From Paracoccus sp. SCSIO 75233 (lineage in GTDB: Bacteria > Pseudomonadota > Alphaproteobacteria > Rhodobacterales > Rhodobacteraceae): a DNA stretch of 64,000 nucleotides. The position numbers and the translations under genes are program-made. Below the pieces are notes generated by a model. It saw only the letters and a list, made by a program, of their open reading frames with translations. It ran no database searches and was not told where the DNA came from. The DNA lies in assembly GCF_027912675.1 (NCBI RefSeq), contig NZ_CP115757.1, positions 868,001-932,000 on the forward strand, given 5' to 3'. This document shows positions 19,748 to 28,288 of the stretch, one piece after another. Each line of letters starts with the position of its first letter. Within the stretch, counting starts at the first letter, position 1.

Positions 19748-20443
19748 CTAGCGGCTGTTTCTTTCGGTCAGCTGCTGGGCAGGGCCCGCCAGAAGCAACC
19801 ACAGGCTGCTTATGACCAGCCCCCAATTCGCCCAGCTTGCCGGATGGAAATTGACCGCTATGGCCCAGACGCTGAAAAACACCCAAGCTGCCGCCATCGG
19901 CAGGGAGATCGCCCGCCAGCGTTCGGTCCTGACCGGGTGGATGAATTTGACATTGGTGAACATGGCGACGGTCAGCACCGAGACAATCGCCAGAATGACC
20001 CAGAAATTCGGCTTCAGCGCAAAGAGGACCAGCACGACCATATTCCAGCAGGCGGGAAATCCGGCGAATGAGTTGTCGAGCGTCTTCATCCGCGTGTCGG
20101 AGAAATACAGGATCGAGCCATAGGTGATGACGATGATCGCAAACCATCCCGTCCAGCCGGGCAGCAGGTCGGATTTGAACAGGGCGAATGCCGGAATGAA
20201 AACATAGGTCAGGAAATCTATGATCAGGTCCATAAGAACGCCGTCATAGTTCGGCCAGTTTTCCTTCACCCGATAGCGCCTTGCAAGGGGGCCGTCGATG
20301 CCGTCGACGACAAGCGCGACGATCAGCCAGAAAAACATCAGCGACCAGCGATCCTCGACGGCGGCGAGCATGGCGAGCATTGAAAATACGGCACCGCTGG
20401 CGGTCAGCAGGTGGACGAAAAGGGCCTTGAAGCGAATTTCCAT
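19748..20443 (-). CDS. pcs: Phosphatidylcholine synthase
   Basis: 231 residues. Pcs condenses CDP-diacylglycerol with choline to make phosphatidylcholine in one step in the inner membrane. The CDP-alcohol phosphotransferase motif is complete: D47-x2-D50-G51-x2-A54-R55, then G68-x3-D72-x3-D76. About eight hydrophobic segments follow the family pattern. Length matches known Pcs proteins (about 230-250). The promoter region holds the 11-bp GTACAC repeat array, whose nearest unit is 38 bp from the start codon, so expression is probably controlled by whatever binds it. Confidence 0.93.
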   Translation of the reverse strand: MEIRFKALFVHLLTASGAVFSMLAMLAAVEDRWSLMFFWLIVALVVDGIDGPLARRYRVKENWPNYDGVLMDLIIDFLTYVFIPAFALFKSDLLPGWTGWFAIIVITYGSILYFSDTRMKTLDNSFAGFPACWNMVVLVLFALKPNFWVILAIVSVLTVAMFTNVKFIHPVRTERWRAISLPMAAAWVFFSVWAIAVNFHPASWANWGLVISSLWLLLAGPAQQLTERNSR

Positions 20444-20480
20444 GCCGGGGTTTTCGCATCAGCGCCCGGCCTGTGCAAGC

Positions 20481-20532
20481 ACGCACAGACCGTACACAGG
20501 GCGTACACAGCCTGTACACCGGATGTACACAG
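20481..20532. repeat. Array of 11-bp-spaced GTACAC direct repeats upstream of pcs
   Basis: GTACACAG occurs at 20492, 20503 and 20525, with GTACACCG at 20514, each exactly 11 bp apart. A degenerate ACGCACAG sits in phase at 20481. The 3-bp spacers differ (ACC, GGC, CCT, GAT). The same five-unit architecture recurs at 53136-53187. Constant units with variable spacers at one helical turn suggest tandem binding sites for an oligomerising DNA-binding protein. It lies between the pcs start and the xerC stop. Confidence 0.9.
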
Positions 20533-20538
20533 GCAGGC

Positions 20539-20547
20539 TGTGGATAA
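20539..20547 (-). promoter_or_regulatory. DnaA-box-like 9-mer beside the repeat array
   Basis: TGTGGATAA on the plus strand is the exact complement of TTATCCACA, the consensus DnaA box. Only a single copy is seen, 6 bp beyond the last array unit. Its significance is uncertain; it may be chance or part of pcs/xerC regulation. Confidence 0.35.
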
Positions 20548-20576
20548 CTCTGCGGGTCGCTGCCGCAGGGGCAGGG

Positions 20577-21506
20577 TCACTTCCGGGGATGGGCCTTGCG
20601 GTAGACTTCCATCAGATGCGCGTCGTCGACCCCGGTATAGACCTGCGTGGTCGCAAGGCTGGCATGGCCGAGCAGTTCCTGAATGCTGCGCAGATCGCCG
20701 CCCGCCGACAGCAGATGTGTGGCGAAGCTGTGGCGCATGGCGTGGGGGGTGGCGCTTGGCGGCAGGCCGAGCGCCTGTCGCATCTGGACCATCGCCTTTT
20801 CAAACACCCCGGCACGCAGCGGGCCGCCGCGCTTGCCGCGAAACAGCGGGGCGTCGGGTTCGGATGGCCACGGGCAGAGGCGCAGATATTCGGCGATGGC
20901 TTCCCGCGTGACGGGCAGGACCGGGACCATACGCTCGCGCCCGCCCTTGCCGGTGATCCTCAGCGCCTCGCCAAGCGGCCAGTCACGCCCCTGAAGCGAC
21001 AGCGCCTCCGATATGCGCAGGCCACAGCCGTAAAGCAGGGTCAGCACGGCGGCATCGCGGGCGGCGATCCAGGGTTCGGGGTGATGGGTGCCGGCGTAGT
21101 CCAGCAGGTCCCGCGCCTGATCCCGCGCAAGCGGGCGGGGCAGGGAGCGCTGATATTTCGGGCTGCGGGCCGAGAGCGCGGCGGAGAGGTCATATCCCTC
21201 CCGATCCGAGATCCAGCGCAGGAAGCTGCGCACGGCGGACAGCCTGCGGGCCAGCGACCGGGCCGACAGGCCGCGCGCCCGCTCGGCTGCGGCGAATGCG
21301 CGCATATCCGGTTGTTTCAGCGCGGCCAGCGATTTCGGCGTCGCAGGCTGGCCGTTATAGCCGCCGAGGAAGGACAGAAAGGCAATCGTGTCGTCGCGAT
21401 AGGCGGTGATTGTGTGGGGCGAGCGGTCGCGGGTGCCCGCCTCCACCTCCAGCCAGAGCGCCAGCGCATCCGCCATCGCGGGGGCAAGCGCGAGCGGCTG
21501 GCTCAT
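20577..21506 (-). CDS. xerC: Tyrosine recombinase XerC
   Basis: 309 residues. XerC/XerD recombinases resolve chromosome dimers at dif. The N-terminal SAM-like DNA-binding domain (about 12-105) precedes the catalytic domain with all residues present: R164 (GCGLRISEA), K187 (TGKGGRER), H255 and R258 (HAMRHSFATHLL), H281 (LGHAS) and nucleophile Y290 (TTQVYTGVD). The neighbouring DUF484 gene, coupled just upstream, is the classical partner of xerC. This supports the housekeeping recombinase rather than a phage or integron integrase. Confidence 0.94.
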   Translation of the reverse strand: MSQPLALAPAMADALALWLEVEAGTRDRSPHTITAYRDDTIAFLSFLGGYNGQPATPKSLAALKQPDMRAFAAAERARGLSARSLARRLSAVRSFLRWISDREGYDLSAALSARSPKYQRSLPRPLARDQARDLLDYAGTHHPEPWIAARDAAVLTLLYGCGLRISEALSLQGRDWPLGEALRITGKGGRERMVPVLPVTREAIAEYLRLCPWPSEPDAPLFRGKRGGPLRAGVFEKAMVQMRQALGLPPSATPHAMRHSFATHLLSAGGDLRSIQELLGHASLATTQVYTGVDDAHLMEVYRKAHPRK

Positions 21507-22195
21507 TCCTCCAGCCAGCGAAGCAGGACCAGCCGGAAGCTTTGCCCGAAGAAGCGCAGCAGATCGGTGCCATGCGCGGCGGAAAACCGCCCCGGCTCGG
21601 CAGAGCCCATCAGCAGCAGTGCGGGCATCCGGGTCGGGCCGAGATCGATCGGGATCAGGGCTTCGGAGGCCACCTCTGCCCCGTGCAGGCCGGAACAGAT
21701 CTGGGTGGCGCGGCGCAGGATCACCTCGCCCGATTGCTGGCCGCGGCGGCCTGCGGCGATGGCGCGGCTGACCGTGCCTTCCGGCACCATCGTCAACGGC
21801 CCGCCAAGCTCCGGCGCGCCTTCCTTGGTCGCGGTTTCCATGACCAGCACCAGCGTGTCGACGCGCAGTATATCGGCCAGATCGGCCTGCATATTGTCGA
21901 GGAAATCGTCAAAGCTGACCGGCTGAAGCAGTGACAGCACGGCGCGATGAATGGTGTTCATCCCCGACTGGTTTTCATAGGCAGCGGCGATGACGTTTTC
22001 ATGCGCCGCTTCCAGACGGTCCAGCCGCGCCTCAAGCGCCGTCATGGCGCGGCCGCGAATGTCGATGACATTCGCGCCGACGCCGTCCTCATGCGCGCCG
22101 ACAATGGCGCGCATCAGATCGCGGTCCATCAGGATCGCACTGGGATCGTCCAGCAGGGCCTGACGCTGTTCCGGGCTGAGGCCGGTTTCCGTCAT
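21503..22195 (-). CDS. DUF484 family protein (GAF-like)
   Basis: 230 residues. The N-terminal helical part ([25 protein letters not shown], then a coiled [16 protein letters not shown]) and the GAF-like C-terminal domain fit DUF484, commonly encoded next to xerC. The function is unknown. The start codon at 22195 overlaps the stop of fsa (ATGA, 22192-22195) and its own stop overlaps the start of xerC (21503-21506), giving a tightly coupled fsa-DUF484-xerC operon. A longer in-frame start at 22225 lies inside fsa and is less likely. Confidence 0.88.
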   Translation of the reverse strand: MTETGLSPEQRQALLDDPSAILMDRDLMRAIVGAHEDGVGANVIDIRGRAMTALEARLDRLEAAHENVIAAAYENQSGMNTIHRAVLSLLQPVSFDDFLDNMQADLADILRVDTLVLVMETATKEGAPELGGPLTMVPEGTVSRAIAAGRRGQQSGEVILRRATQICSGLHGAEVASEALIPIDLGPTRMPALLLMGSAEPGRFSAAHGTDLLRFFGQSFRLVLLRWLEE

Positions 22196-22848
22196 TGCCC
22201 GATCTTCTGGCCGGTTTTCGCCCAATCGGCATTGAACTGCGCCAGACCCTTATCGGTCAGCGGATGGTTTGCCATCGACTTGATGACCGCGGGCGGGGCG
22301 GTGATGACATCGGCACCGATCCGGCCTGCCTCGACAATATGGTTCACGGAGCGGATGGAGGCGCCGAGGATCTGCGTCTCATACCCGTAATTGTCGTAGA
22401 TTTCGCGGATATCGGCGATCAGCTCCATCCCGTCCAGATGGATGTCGTCCAGACGACCGATGAACGGGCTGATGAAGGTCGCACCGGCTTTCGCGGCCAG
22501 GATCGCCTGCGCCGGAGAGAAGCAGAGCGTCACGTTGACCATATGGCCGTCATCGGCGAAGGCGCGGCAGGCCCGCAGCCCGTCCCAGGTCAGCGGAACC
22601 TTGATGGCGATGTTCGGTGCGATCTCGGCAAGGATCTTGCCTTCGCGGATCATGTCGTCGGCTTTTTCGGCCACGACTTCGGCAGAGACGGGGCCATCGA
22701 CCATCTCGCAGATCTCGCGGGTGACCTCGGTAATGTCGCGGCCGGATTTGAGGATCAGCGACGGGTTGGTGGTCACGCCATCGACCATGCCCAGATCGTT
22801 CAGTTCGCGGATCGCATCGACATCGGCGGTATCAACAAAGAATTTCAT
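22192..22848 (-). CDS. fsa: Transaldolase-like protein / fructose-6-phosphate aldolase
   Basis: 218 residues, the short transaldolase subfamily (TalC/Fsa). [20 protein letters not shown] opens the barrel; the GVTTNPSL motif and the Schiff-base lysine K83 in [11 protein letters not shown] are present, followed by [19 protein letters not shown] and [10 protein letters not shown]. Members act either as fructose-6-phosphate aldolase or as true transaldolase, and sequence alone does not decide. The ribosome site GGAGAG precedes the ATG. It is the first gene of the coupled group with DUF484 and xerC and is divergent from priA. Confidence 0.93.
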   Translation of the reverse strand: MKFFVDTADVDAIRELNDLGMVDGVTTNPSLILKSGRDITEVTREICEMVDGPVSAEVVAEKADDMIREGKILAEIAPNIAIKVPLTWDGLRACRAFADDGHMVNVTLCFSPAQAILAAKAGATFISPFIGRLDDIHLDGMELIADIREIYDNYGYETQILGASIRSVNHIVEAGRIGADVITAPPAVIKSMANHPLTDKGLAQFNADWAKTGQKIGQ

Positions 22849-22970
22849 GGTGCTCTCCAGATTTGCGTTGGCCGAGTGATAGCGCAATCTGTCCCGCACA
22901 GGAAGGTGTCGGCGCTTGTTTTTCGCGCCCGGACGGGCCAAGTCTGCGGGACTTCGCGAGAGGGCAGGAT

Positions 22971-25160
22971 TTGGGGTTTTACGAACAGGGCCAGCGCATC
23001 GGGGTCATGACGACGGAGCCGGTCGGTCTGCTTGACTATCTGGCACCCGATGGCGGGGTGACCGAGGGGCAGGTGGTGATCTGTCCGCTGGGTCCGCGCC
23101 GGGTCATGGGTGTGGTCTGGGGGCCGGGCGAAGGGTCGTTCGATCTGGCCAGGCTGCGCCCGGTCGTGCGCGCGGTCGATGCGGCGCCGCTGTCGGCTGA
23201 GTTGCGGGAGTTTCTGACGCGGGCGGCGGAGTATACGCTGACGCCGATGCCCGCGATGCTGCGCATGGCGATGCGCGCCCCGGATCTGGGCAAGCCGCCC
23301 GCCGAGCGCAAGATCATCCATCGTGCCGGGCCGGAGCCGTCGCGGATGACGGAGGCGCGGTCGGCTGTCCTGCGGGTGCTGGACGATCACGGCGGGGCGG
23401 GGTTTGCACCGGGGGAGCTGGCGCAGCTGGCCGGGGTCGGTGCGGGCGTGGTCAAGGGGCTGGTGGCGGCGGGAACGCTGGTCGAGGTGACGGCACCACG
23501 CGATACGCCCTATCCACGGCTTGACCCCGATCTGCCGGGCAAGCTGCTCGCCCCCGATCAGGCGGCAGCGGCAGCGGCGCTCAGCGTCGCGGTCGGCACT
23601 GGCAGCTATGGGACGACGCTGCTGCGGGGGGTGACCGGTTCCGGCAAGACCGAGGTTTATCTGGAGGCGGTCGCGGCCTGTCTGCGTGCCGGGCGGCAGG
23701 CGCTCGTGCTGCTGCCGGAGATTGCGCTGTCGGCGGAGTTCCTCGACCGGGTGGAGGCGCGGTTCGGTGCGCGCCCCGGCGAATGGCATTCCGGGATCAG
23801 CCGGACGGAGCGGCGGCGGCTGTGGCATATGGCCGGGCAGGGTGAGGTTTCGCTGGTGGTCGGCGCGCGCTCGGCCCTGTTCCTGCCGTTTCGCGATCTG
23901 GGGCTGATCGTGGTCGATGAGGAGCATGATTCATCGTATAAACAGGAAGATACGGTTTATTATTCAGCCCGCGATATGGCGGTGCTTCGCGGGGCCGTGG
24001 CCTCGGCGCAGGTGGTGCTGGCCTCGGCCACGCCCAGCCTCGAAAGCTGGGTGAATGCGGCGTCGGGGAAATACCACCGGCTGGATCTGCGCGCGCGTTA
24101 TGGCGAGGCGGAGTTGCCGGAGATGGCGACTGTCGATCTGCGGGCGGAGGATATGCCGGGCGGTCAGTGGATCTCTCCGACGCTGGCAAGCGCGGTCGAG
24201 GCACGGCGGGCGCGCGGCGAACAGTCGCTGCTGTTCCTGAACCGCCGGGGCTACGCGCCGGTGACGGTGTGCCGCGCCTGTGGCGAGCAGATCGGCTGTC
24301 AGCAATGCGATGCGCGGATGGTGGAGCATCGGTTTCAGAACCGGCTGGTCTGTCACCAATGCGGGGAATCGCGGCCTATTCCGGTTGAATGCCCGTCCTG
24401 CGGGGCGGAGGGCAAGCTCGCCCCTGTCGGGCCCGGGGTCGAACGGCTGGCGGAGGAGGTTGCGGCGCGGTTTCCCGATGCCAAGGCGACGGTGCTGTCA
24501 TCGGATCTGTTCGGCTCAGCCCGCGCGCTGAAGGAGACGATTGCCGAAATTGCCGGGGGTGACACCGACATCATCATCGGCACGCAATTGGTGGCGAAGG
24601 GGCATAATTTCCCGCGTCTGACTCTGGTCGGGGTGATCGATGCCGATCTGGGGTTGCAGGGCGCGGATCTGCGCGCTGCCGAGCGGTCGTTTCAGCTGAT
24701 GCGGCAGGTGGCGGGACGTGCGGGGCGCGTGGCGGGGGCGCGGCCGGGTCTGGCGCTGCTTCAGACCCATCAGCCGGATCATCCGGTGATCCGGGCAATT
24801 CTGGCCGGGGATGACGAAGGTTTCTGGGATGCCGAGGCGGCGATGCGCCAGCAGGCTGGCATGCCGCCTTTCGGGCGGCTGGCCGGGATCATCCTGTCGC
24901 ATCCGGAGGCGGGTGTGGTGACGGAATTCGCGCGGCATCTGGCGGGCCGCGCCGCGCCGATCCGGGAGGCGGGCGCGGAGCTGTGGGGGCCTGCGCCCGC
25001 GCCGATCGCGCGCATCCGGGGACGGCACCGGGTGCGGATGCTGATCCGCGCGCCACGTCAGGCGGCGCTACAACGGGCGATCTCCGACTGGCTGGGGCCG
25101 GTGAAGCTGCCGGTGAATATGCGGCTGTCGGTGGATATTGATCCGCAGAGTTTTCTTTGA
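22971..25160 (+). CDS. priA: Primosomal protein N' (replication restart helicase PriA)
   Basis: 729 residues from a TTG start. PriA reloads the replisome at stalled forks. It shows the DNA-binding N-domain ([16 protein letters not shown]), Walker [13 protein letters not shown] near residue 220, DEEHD Walker B, and the zinc-binding cysteine block ([13 protein letters not shown] ... CHQCGE ... CPSCG). Helicase C-domain motifs [19 protein letters not shown] and QVAGRAGR follow. TTG 22971 is chosen because the protein then begins at the family's usual position ([14 protein letters not shown]) and AGGGCAGGA precedes it. An ATG at 22863 would add 36 residues that overlap the fsa promoter. Confidence 0.92.
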   Translation: MGFYEQGQRIGVMTTEPVGLLDYLAPDGGVTEGQVVICPLGPRRVMGVVWGPGEGSFDLARLRPVVRAVDAAPLSAELREFLTRAAEYTLTPMPAMLRMAMRAPDLGKPPAERKIIHRAGPEPSRMTEARSAVLRVLDDHGGAGFAPGELAQLAGVGAGVVKGLVAAGTLVEVTAPRDTPYPRLDPDLPGKLLAPDQAAAAAALSVAVGTGSYGTTLLRGVTGSGKTEVYLEAVAACLRAGRQALVLLPEIALSAEFLDRVEARFGARPGEWHSGISRTERRRLWHMAGQGEVSLVVGARSALFLPFRDLGLIVVDEEHDSSYKQEDTVYYSARDMAVLRGAVASAQVVLASATPSLESWVNAASGKYHRLDLRARYGEAELPEMATVDLRAEDMPGGQWISPTLASAVEARRARGEQSLLFLNRRGYAPVTVCRACGEQIGCQQCDARMVEHRFQNRLVCHQCGESRPIPVECPSCGAEGKLAPVGPGVERLAEEVAARFPDAKATVLSSDLFGSARALKETIAEIAGGDTDIIIGTQLVAKGHNFPRLTLVGVIDADLGLQGADLRAAERSFQLMRQVAGRAGRVAGARPGLALLQTHQPDHPVIRAILAGDDEGFWDAEAAMRQQAGMPPFGRLAGIILSHPEAGVVTEFARHLAGRAAPIREAGAELWGPAPAPIARIRGRHRVRMLIRAPRQAALQRAISDWLGPVKLPVNMRLSVDIDPQSFL

Positions 25161-25175
25161 GAGGCGTTATCCCGG

Positions 25176-25340
25176 CCCGGAATCAAGGGGCGTAGCCCCG
25201 CCGGGCAGCGTCCGGCCGCCCCCTCGGGCGGACGCTTTTGTGCCGATCCGTGCTGGACGGTTGTTCAGCGGGGATGCGGGATAAAGCGCAACGCTCGAAG
25301 GCCGCAACGTCCACCCGACGGCCAGACGCTGCCCTGTGTT
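25176..25340. repeat. Two-hairpin dispersed repeat, copy 1
   Basis: The copy starts CCCGGAATCAAGG and ends near CTGTGTT. It contains hairpin 1 GGGGC-GTA-GCCCC (25187-25199) and hairpin 2 with arms AGCGTCCG / CGGACGCT (25207-25236), followed by TTTTG, so it can also act as the priA terminator. Shared blocks with copy 2 include GATCCGTGC-like, GGTTGTTCAGCGGGG and GGGATAAAGCGC. Confidence 0.85.
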
Positions 25341-25397
25341 AGGCTTTTGGGGCGATGTGGCGGCGTGCAGGCTTCGCATGTTGGCCGCTGCGACACG

Positions 25398-25562
25398 CCC
25401 GGAATCAAGGCGCGCAGCGCCGCCGGGCAGCGCCCGACCGCCCCAGGGGCGGGCGCTTCTTTGCCGGTCCGTGCCGTGCGGTTGTTCAGCGGGGCTGAGG
25501 GATAAAGCGCTTTGCGTGGACTGCTGGATACGCCCGCCCGCGGTCGGGCGCTACCCTGTGTT
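25398..25562. repeat. Two-hairpin dispersed repeat, copy 2
   Basis: This is the same layout as copy 1, 222 bp further on. Hairpin 1 is GGCGC-GCA-GCGCC (25408-25420 region) and hairpin 2 has arms AGCGCCCG / CGGGCGCT (25429-25457), followed by TCTTT. The stem differences from copy 1 are compensatory on both sides, showing that base pairing is what is conserved. Confidence 0.85.
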
Positions 25563-25637
25563 GATCTGTTTGAGGGAAACCGGAGGGATTGGCTTTTCGC
25601 GCTCACAGCGAAGCACTTGGCCCATTGTTAAGCGGTG

Positions 25638-26090
25638 TTAGCGCCTCTCAGCAAAAAACTCGCGCAATATCGCGCTGCTTTCCGCAGCGGCAATGCCGTC
25701 ATGGATCTCTGGCCGGTGATGGCATTGGGGGTGGTCGAACACCTTCGCCCCATGCCGTACCCCGCCCATGCGGGGATCATCTGCGCCGAAATACAGCACC
25801 TCGATCCGCGCGGCTGAGATGGCGGCGGCGCACATCGGGCAGGGCTCCAGCGTGACCCAGAGGCGATGGCCCGGCAGGCGCTCGCTGCCCAGCAGGGCGC
25901 AGGCGTCGCGGATGGCGAGGATCTCGGCATGGGCGGTCGGGTCGTGCAACTCACGCGTGCGGTTGCCGGCGCGGGCGACGATGCGGCCCTCGGGGTTTGT
26001 GATCACAGCGCCCACGGGCACCTCGCCCCGCTTGGCGGCGGCGCGGGCTTCTTCCAGTGCGAGCGGCATATGTGAGGTGAAGGCGGTCAT
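25638..26090 (-). CDS. tadA: tRNA adenosine(34) deaminase
   Basis: 150 residues. TadA converts A34 to inosine in tRNA-Arg(ACG). The cytidine-deaminase-fold zinc site is complete: H54 and E56 in TAHAEIL, C84 and C87 in EPCPMCAAA. The segment MPLALEEARAAAKRGEVPVGAV at the N-terminus and the FGADDPRMGGVRHGAKVFDH region are typical. The ATG at 26088-26090 gives the normal length; a much longer upstream frame is not coding. It is divergent from rluB. Confidence 0.94.
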   Translation of the reverse strand: MTAFTSHMPLALEEARAAAKRGEVPVGAVITNPEGRIVARAGNRTRELHDPTAHAEILAIRDACALLGSERLPGHRLWVTLEPCPMCAAAISAARIEVLYFGADDPRMGGVRHGAKVFDHPQCHHRPEIHDGIAAAESSAILREFFAERR

Positions 26091-26207
26091 ATCCTCTTGT
26101 CGCGCGGCACGGCATTTCTGGCAAGCGGTGCGGAAGTTCTTTCCTTTGCCGCCGGTTGCGATTAGACAGCGTTTTTTGCCGCAGAGATGCGCCACAGGAG
26201 AATCGCC

Positions 26208-28007
26208 ATGACCGACACCCCGAATCCCGAAAAACCCGCAGAAGCTGACCGCATCGCCAAGGTGATTGCGCGTGCAGGCGTGGCCTCGCGCCGTGAGGCG
26301 GAGCGCATGATCGTCGAGGGTCGCGTGACCGTGAACGGGCAGAAAATCGACAGCCCGGCGCTTGACGTGCTGCCGTCGGACAGGATTACCGTTGATGGCA
26401 AGAAGCTGGAGGACCCGCAGGAGACGCGGCTCTGGCTCTATTACAAGCCGGTCGGGCTGGTCACATCCGAGAGTGACGAGAAGGGGCGGCAGACGGTTTT
26501 CGATGCGCTGCCGCGCGATTTGCCACGGGTGATGAGCGTCGGGCGGCTCGACCTGACCTCCGAGGGGCTGCTGCTGCTGACCAATGATGGTGAGTTGAAG
26601 CGGCGGCTGGAATTGCCGGAAACCGGCTGGCTGCGCCGCTACCGGGTGCGGGTGAACGGTCAGCCGAACGATCTGACCTTCGATCCGCTGCGCCGTGGTG
26701 TGACCATCGAGGGCGAGGAATTCGCCCCGATGGAAATCAAGCTGGACAGCCAGCAGGGCGCGAATGCGTGGCTGACGGTCGGCATCCGCGAAGGCCGCAA
26801 CCGGGAGATCCGGCGGGCGATGGCCCATGTCGGGTTGCAGGTGAACCGGCTGATCCGCATCGGTTACGGTCCGTTCAAGCTGACCGGGATGGAGGAGAAC
26901 GAGGTTCGTGAGGTCAAACGCCGGGTGCTGAAGGATCAGCTGGGTGGTTTGCTGACCGGCGAGATGGAGGAAAAGGAACGGCCATTCCGCGCGCGCGGTG
27001 CTGATGATGACGAGCGCGGCAGGCGTGGCGATGACCGGCGTGGTGATGACCGGCGGGGCGGTCGTCGTGACGATGAACGCCGCGAGGGCGGGCCGCGCAA
27101 ATTCGGCGGACGCCGTGGCGACGATACGGGCCGGGATGGCGGCCCGCGTGAGGCGCGCGGCGACCGGAAACCGTTCCGGCGTGATGATGAAGGCGGGCGG
27201 AAGCCTTTCGCGCGCCGTGGCGATGGCGAGGGCCGTGGTTTTGGCCGTCGCGATGACGGCGAGCGCAAGCCCTACGGTCGCCGTGACGAGGCGGGCGGCG
27301 ATGCGCGCGGCGAGCGGAAGCCGTTCCGGCGGGATGATGACGGCGGGCGGAAACCTTTCGCGCGCCGCGGCGATGGCGAGGGTCGCGGTTTTGGCCGTCG
27401 CGATGACGGTGAGCGCAGGCCTTACGGTCGCCGGGACGAGGCGGGTGGCGATGCGCGCGGCGAGCGCAAACCCTATGGCCGTCGCGCCGAGGATGGCGAG
27501 CGTGGCGAGGGGCGGCGTTTCGAGGGCGGAAAGCCCGAGGGCCGCAAACCGCGCATGAAACGCAAACCCGATGCGCAACCGGCGCGGGACGGGGCTGATC
27601 GGGGCGATAGGCCGTTCCGCTCGCGCAGTGATAAACCGTTTGAAAAGCGCGGCGAGCGTCCTCGGGGTGATGGACCGCGCAGCAATGGACCGCGTGGTGA
27701 TGGGCCTCGCGGCGACAAGCCCTTCGGCAAGCGCGGCGACCGCCCGCGTGGTGACGGGCCCCGTGGGGACGGTCCGCGCAGTGACAGACCCCGCGGCGAG
27801 GGTGCGGGCAATGGGCCGCGCAGTTTCCGGGATCGTGATGGGTTCAAGTCCAGCGGTCCGGGACCGAAGCGCGGCGGCAAGCCCGGCGACCGGCCGCGTT
27901 CCGGTAAGCCCGGAGGGACCGGCAAGCCCGGCGGCGGATTCGCGCGCCCGGGCGGCGGGCGACCGGGCGGGACTGGCCCGAAAGGGCCCCGCAGGCCGAA
28001 AGACTGA
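26208..28007 (+). CDS. rluB: 23S rRNA pseudouridine synthase RluB-like with long Arg/Gly/Asp repeat tail
   Basis: 599 residues. The first 250 are a complete RsuA/RluB enzyme: an S4 RNA-binding domain ([19 protein letters not shown]) and a catalytic domain with D115 in [18 protein letters not shown], plus [12 protein letters not shown]. It isomerises a uridine in 23S rRNA. Residues ~255-599 are low-complexity RGD/GERKP-type sequence, including two nearly identical 50-residue (150-bp) repeats at about 322-371 and 372-421, a partial third, and [18 protein letters not shown] repeats after that. The start is set by AGGAG 8 bases upstream. The tail resembles RNA-binding RGG regions. Confidence 0.9.
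   Translation: MTDTPNPEKPAEADRIAKVIARAGVASRREAERMIVEGRVTVNGQKIDSPALDVLPSDRITVDGKKLEDPQETRLWLYYKPVGLVTSESDEKGRQTVFDALPRDLPRVMSVGRLDLTSEGLLLLTNDGELKRRLELPETGWLRRYRVRVNGQPNDLTFDPLRRGVTIEGEEFAPMEIKLDSQQGANAWLTVGIREGRNREIRRAMAHVGLQVNRLIRIGYGPFKLTGMEENEVREVKRRVLKDQLGGLLTGEMEEKERPFRARGADDDERGRRGDDRRGDDRRGGRRDDERREGGPRKFGGRRGDDTGRDGGPREARGDRKPFRRDDEGGRKPFARRGDGEGRGFGRRDDGERKPYGRRDEAGGDARGERKPFRRDDDGGRKPFARRGDGEGRGFGRRDDGERRPYGRRDEAGGDARGERKPYGRRAEDGERGEGRRFEGGKPEGRKPRMKRKPDAQPARDGADRGDRPFRSRSDKPFEKRGERPRGDGPRSNGPRGDGPRGDKPFGKRGDRPRGDGPRGDGPRSDRPRGEGAGNGPRSFRDRDGFKSSGPGPKRGGKPGDRPRSGKPGGTGKPGGGFARPGGGRPGGTGPKGPRRPKD
27166..27465 (+). repeat. 150-bp in-frame tandem repeats inside rluB
   Basis: The block beginning around CCGTTCCGGC at 27171 recurs at 27321, exactly 150 bp later, with few substitutions and no frame change. 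A shortened third unit starts near 27470. Each full unit encodes about 50 residues of the Arg/Gly/Asp-rich tail. Confidence 0.85.
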
Positions 28008-28034
28008 TCTCAGCCCGCAGGAATGGCGGGTGGC

Positions 28035-28211
28035 TTACTTGGTCAGGATCAGCTTACCGGCACGGGTGATGCGCAGGTTATAAACCTGATCGTTCAATGC
28101 GATCAGGGCCTGATTGCCGCCCTTTGTCAGCTCAATAGCTTCGTGGACGGGCAGATTATTCACCGGGGTGATACCGGCGCGGTCGAACTCGGCTGGGCGG
28201 GTCGCAGTCAT
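28035..28211 (-). CDS. hemP: Hemin uptake protein HemP (small)
   Basis: 58 residues; the translation is short but has a clear family ending, ALNDQVYNLRITRAGKLILTK, characteristic of the HemP/HmuP family associated with haem uptake. Preceding it is a hydrophilic N-terminus (MTATRPAEFDRAGITPVNNL). AAGGAAA lies 5 bases before the ATG on the minus strand. HemP/HmuP proteins accompany haem receptors and in some rhizobia help activate haem-uptake genes. Here no haem transporter gene is adjacent; the gene stands 77 bp after znuA on the same strand and converges on rluB. A TTGACA at 28266-28271 (minus strand) may be its -35. Confidence 0.8.
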   Translation of the reverse strand: MTATRPAEFDRAGITPVNNLPVHEAIELTKGGNQALIALNDQVYNLRITRAGKLILTK

Positions 28212-28288
28212 CGCGTTTCCTTTCTAAGTACCTGTCGACGCTAAACTGCGTGACCCTGCGTCCGATGTCAAAGTATTTTTGTTGGAAA

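Larger units (their letters stand above)
25161..25637. other. Non-coding interval between priA and tadA carrying two repeat copies
   Basis: 477 bp without a supportable gene. It is mostly two imperfect copies of a hairpin-rich element (25176-25340 and 25398-25562). The short open frames crossing it on both strands have repeat-derived, biased composition and no ribosome sites. Confidence 0.75.

Noticed and set aside
20481..20547. Replication origin (iterons plus DnaA box plus recombinase gene)
   Set aside because: Only one DnaA box, no AT-rich unwinding element and no replication initiator gene; the same array without a DnaA box occurs at 53136-53187.
20577..21506. Integrase of a mobile element
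   Set aside because: The recombinase has XerC layout and is coupled to DUF484 and fsa; no att sites, cargo or composition change are seen.
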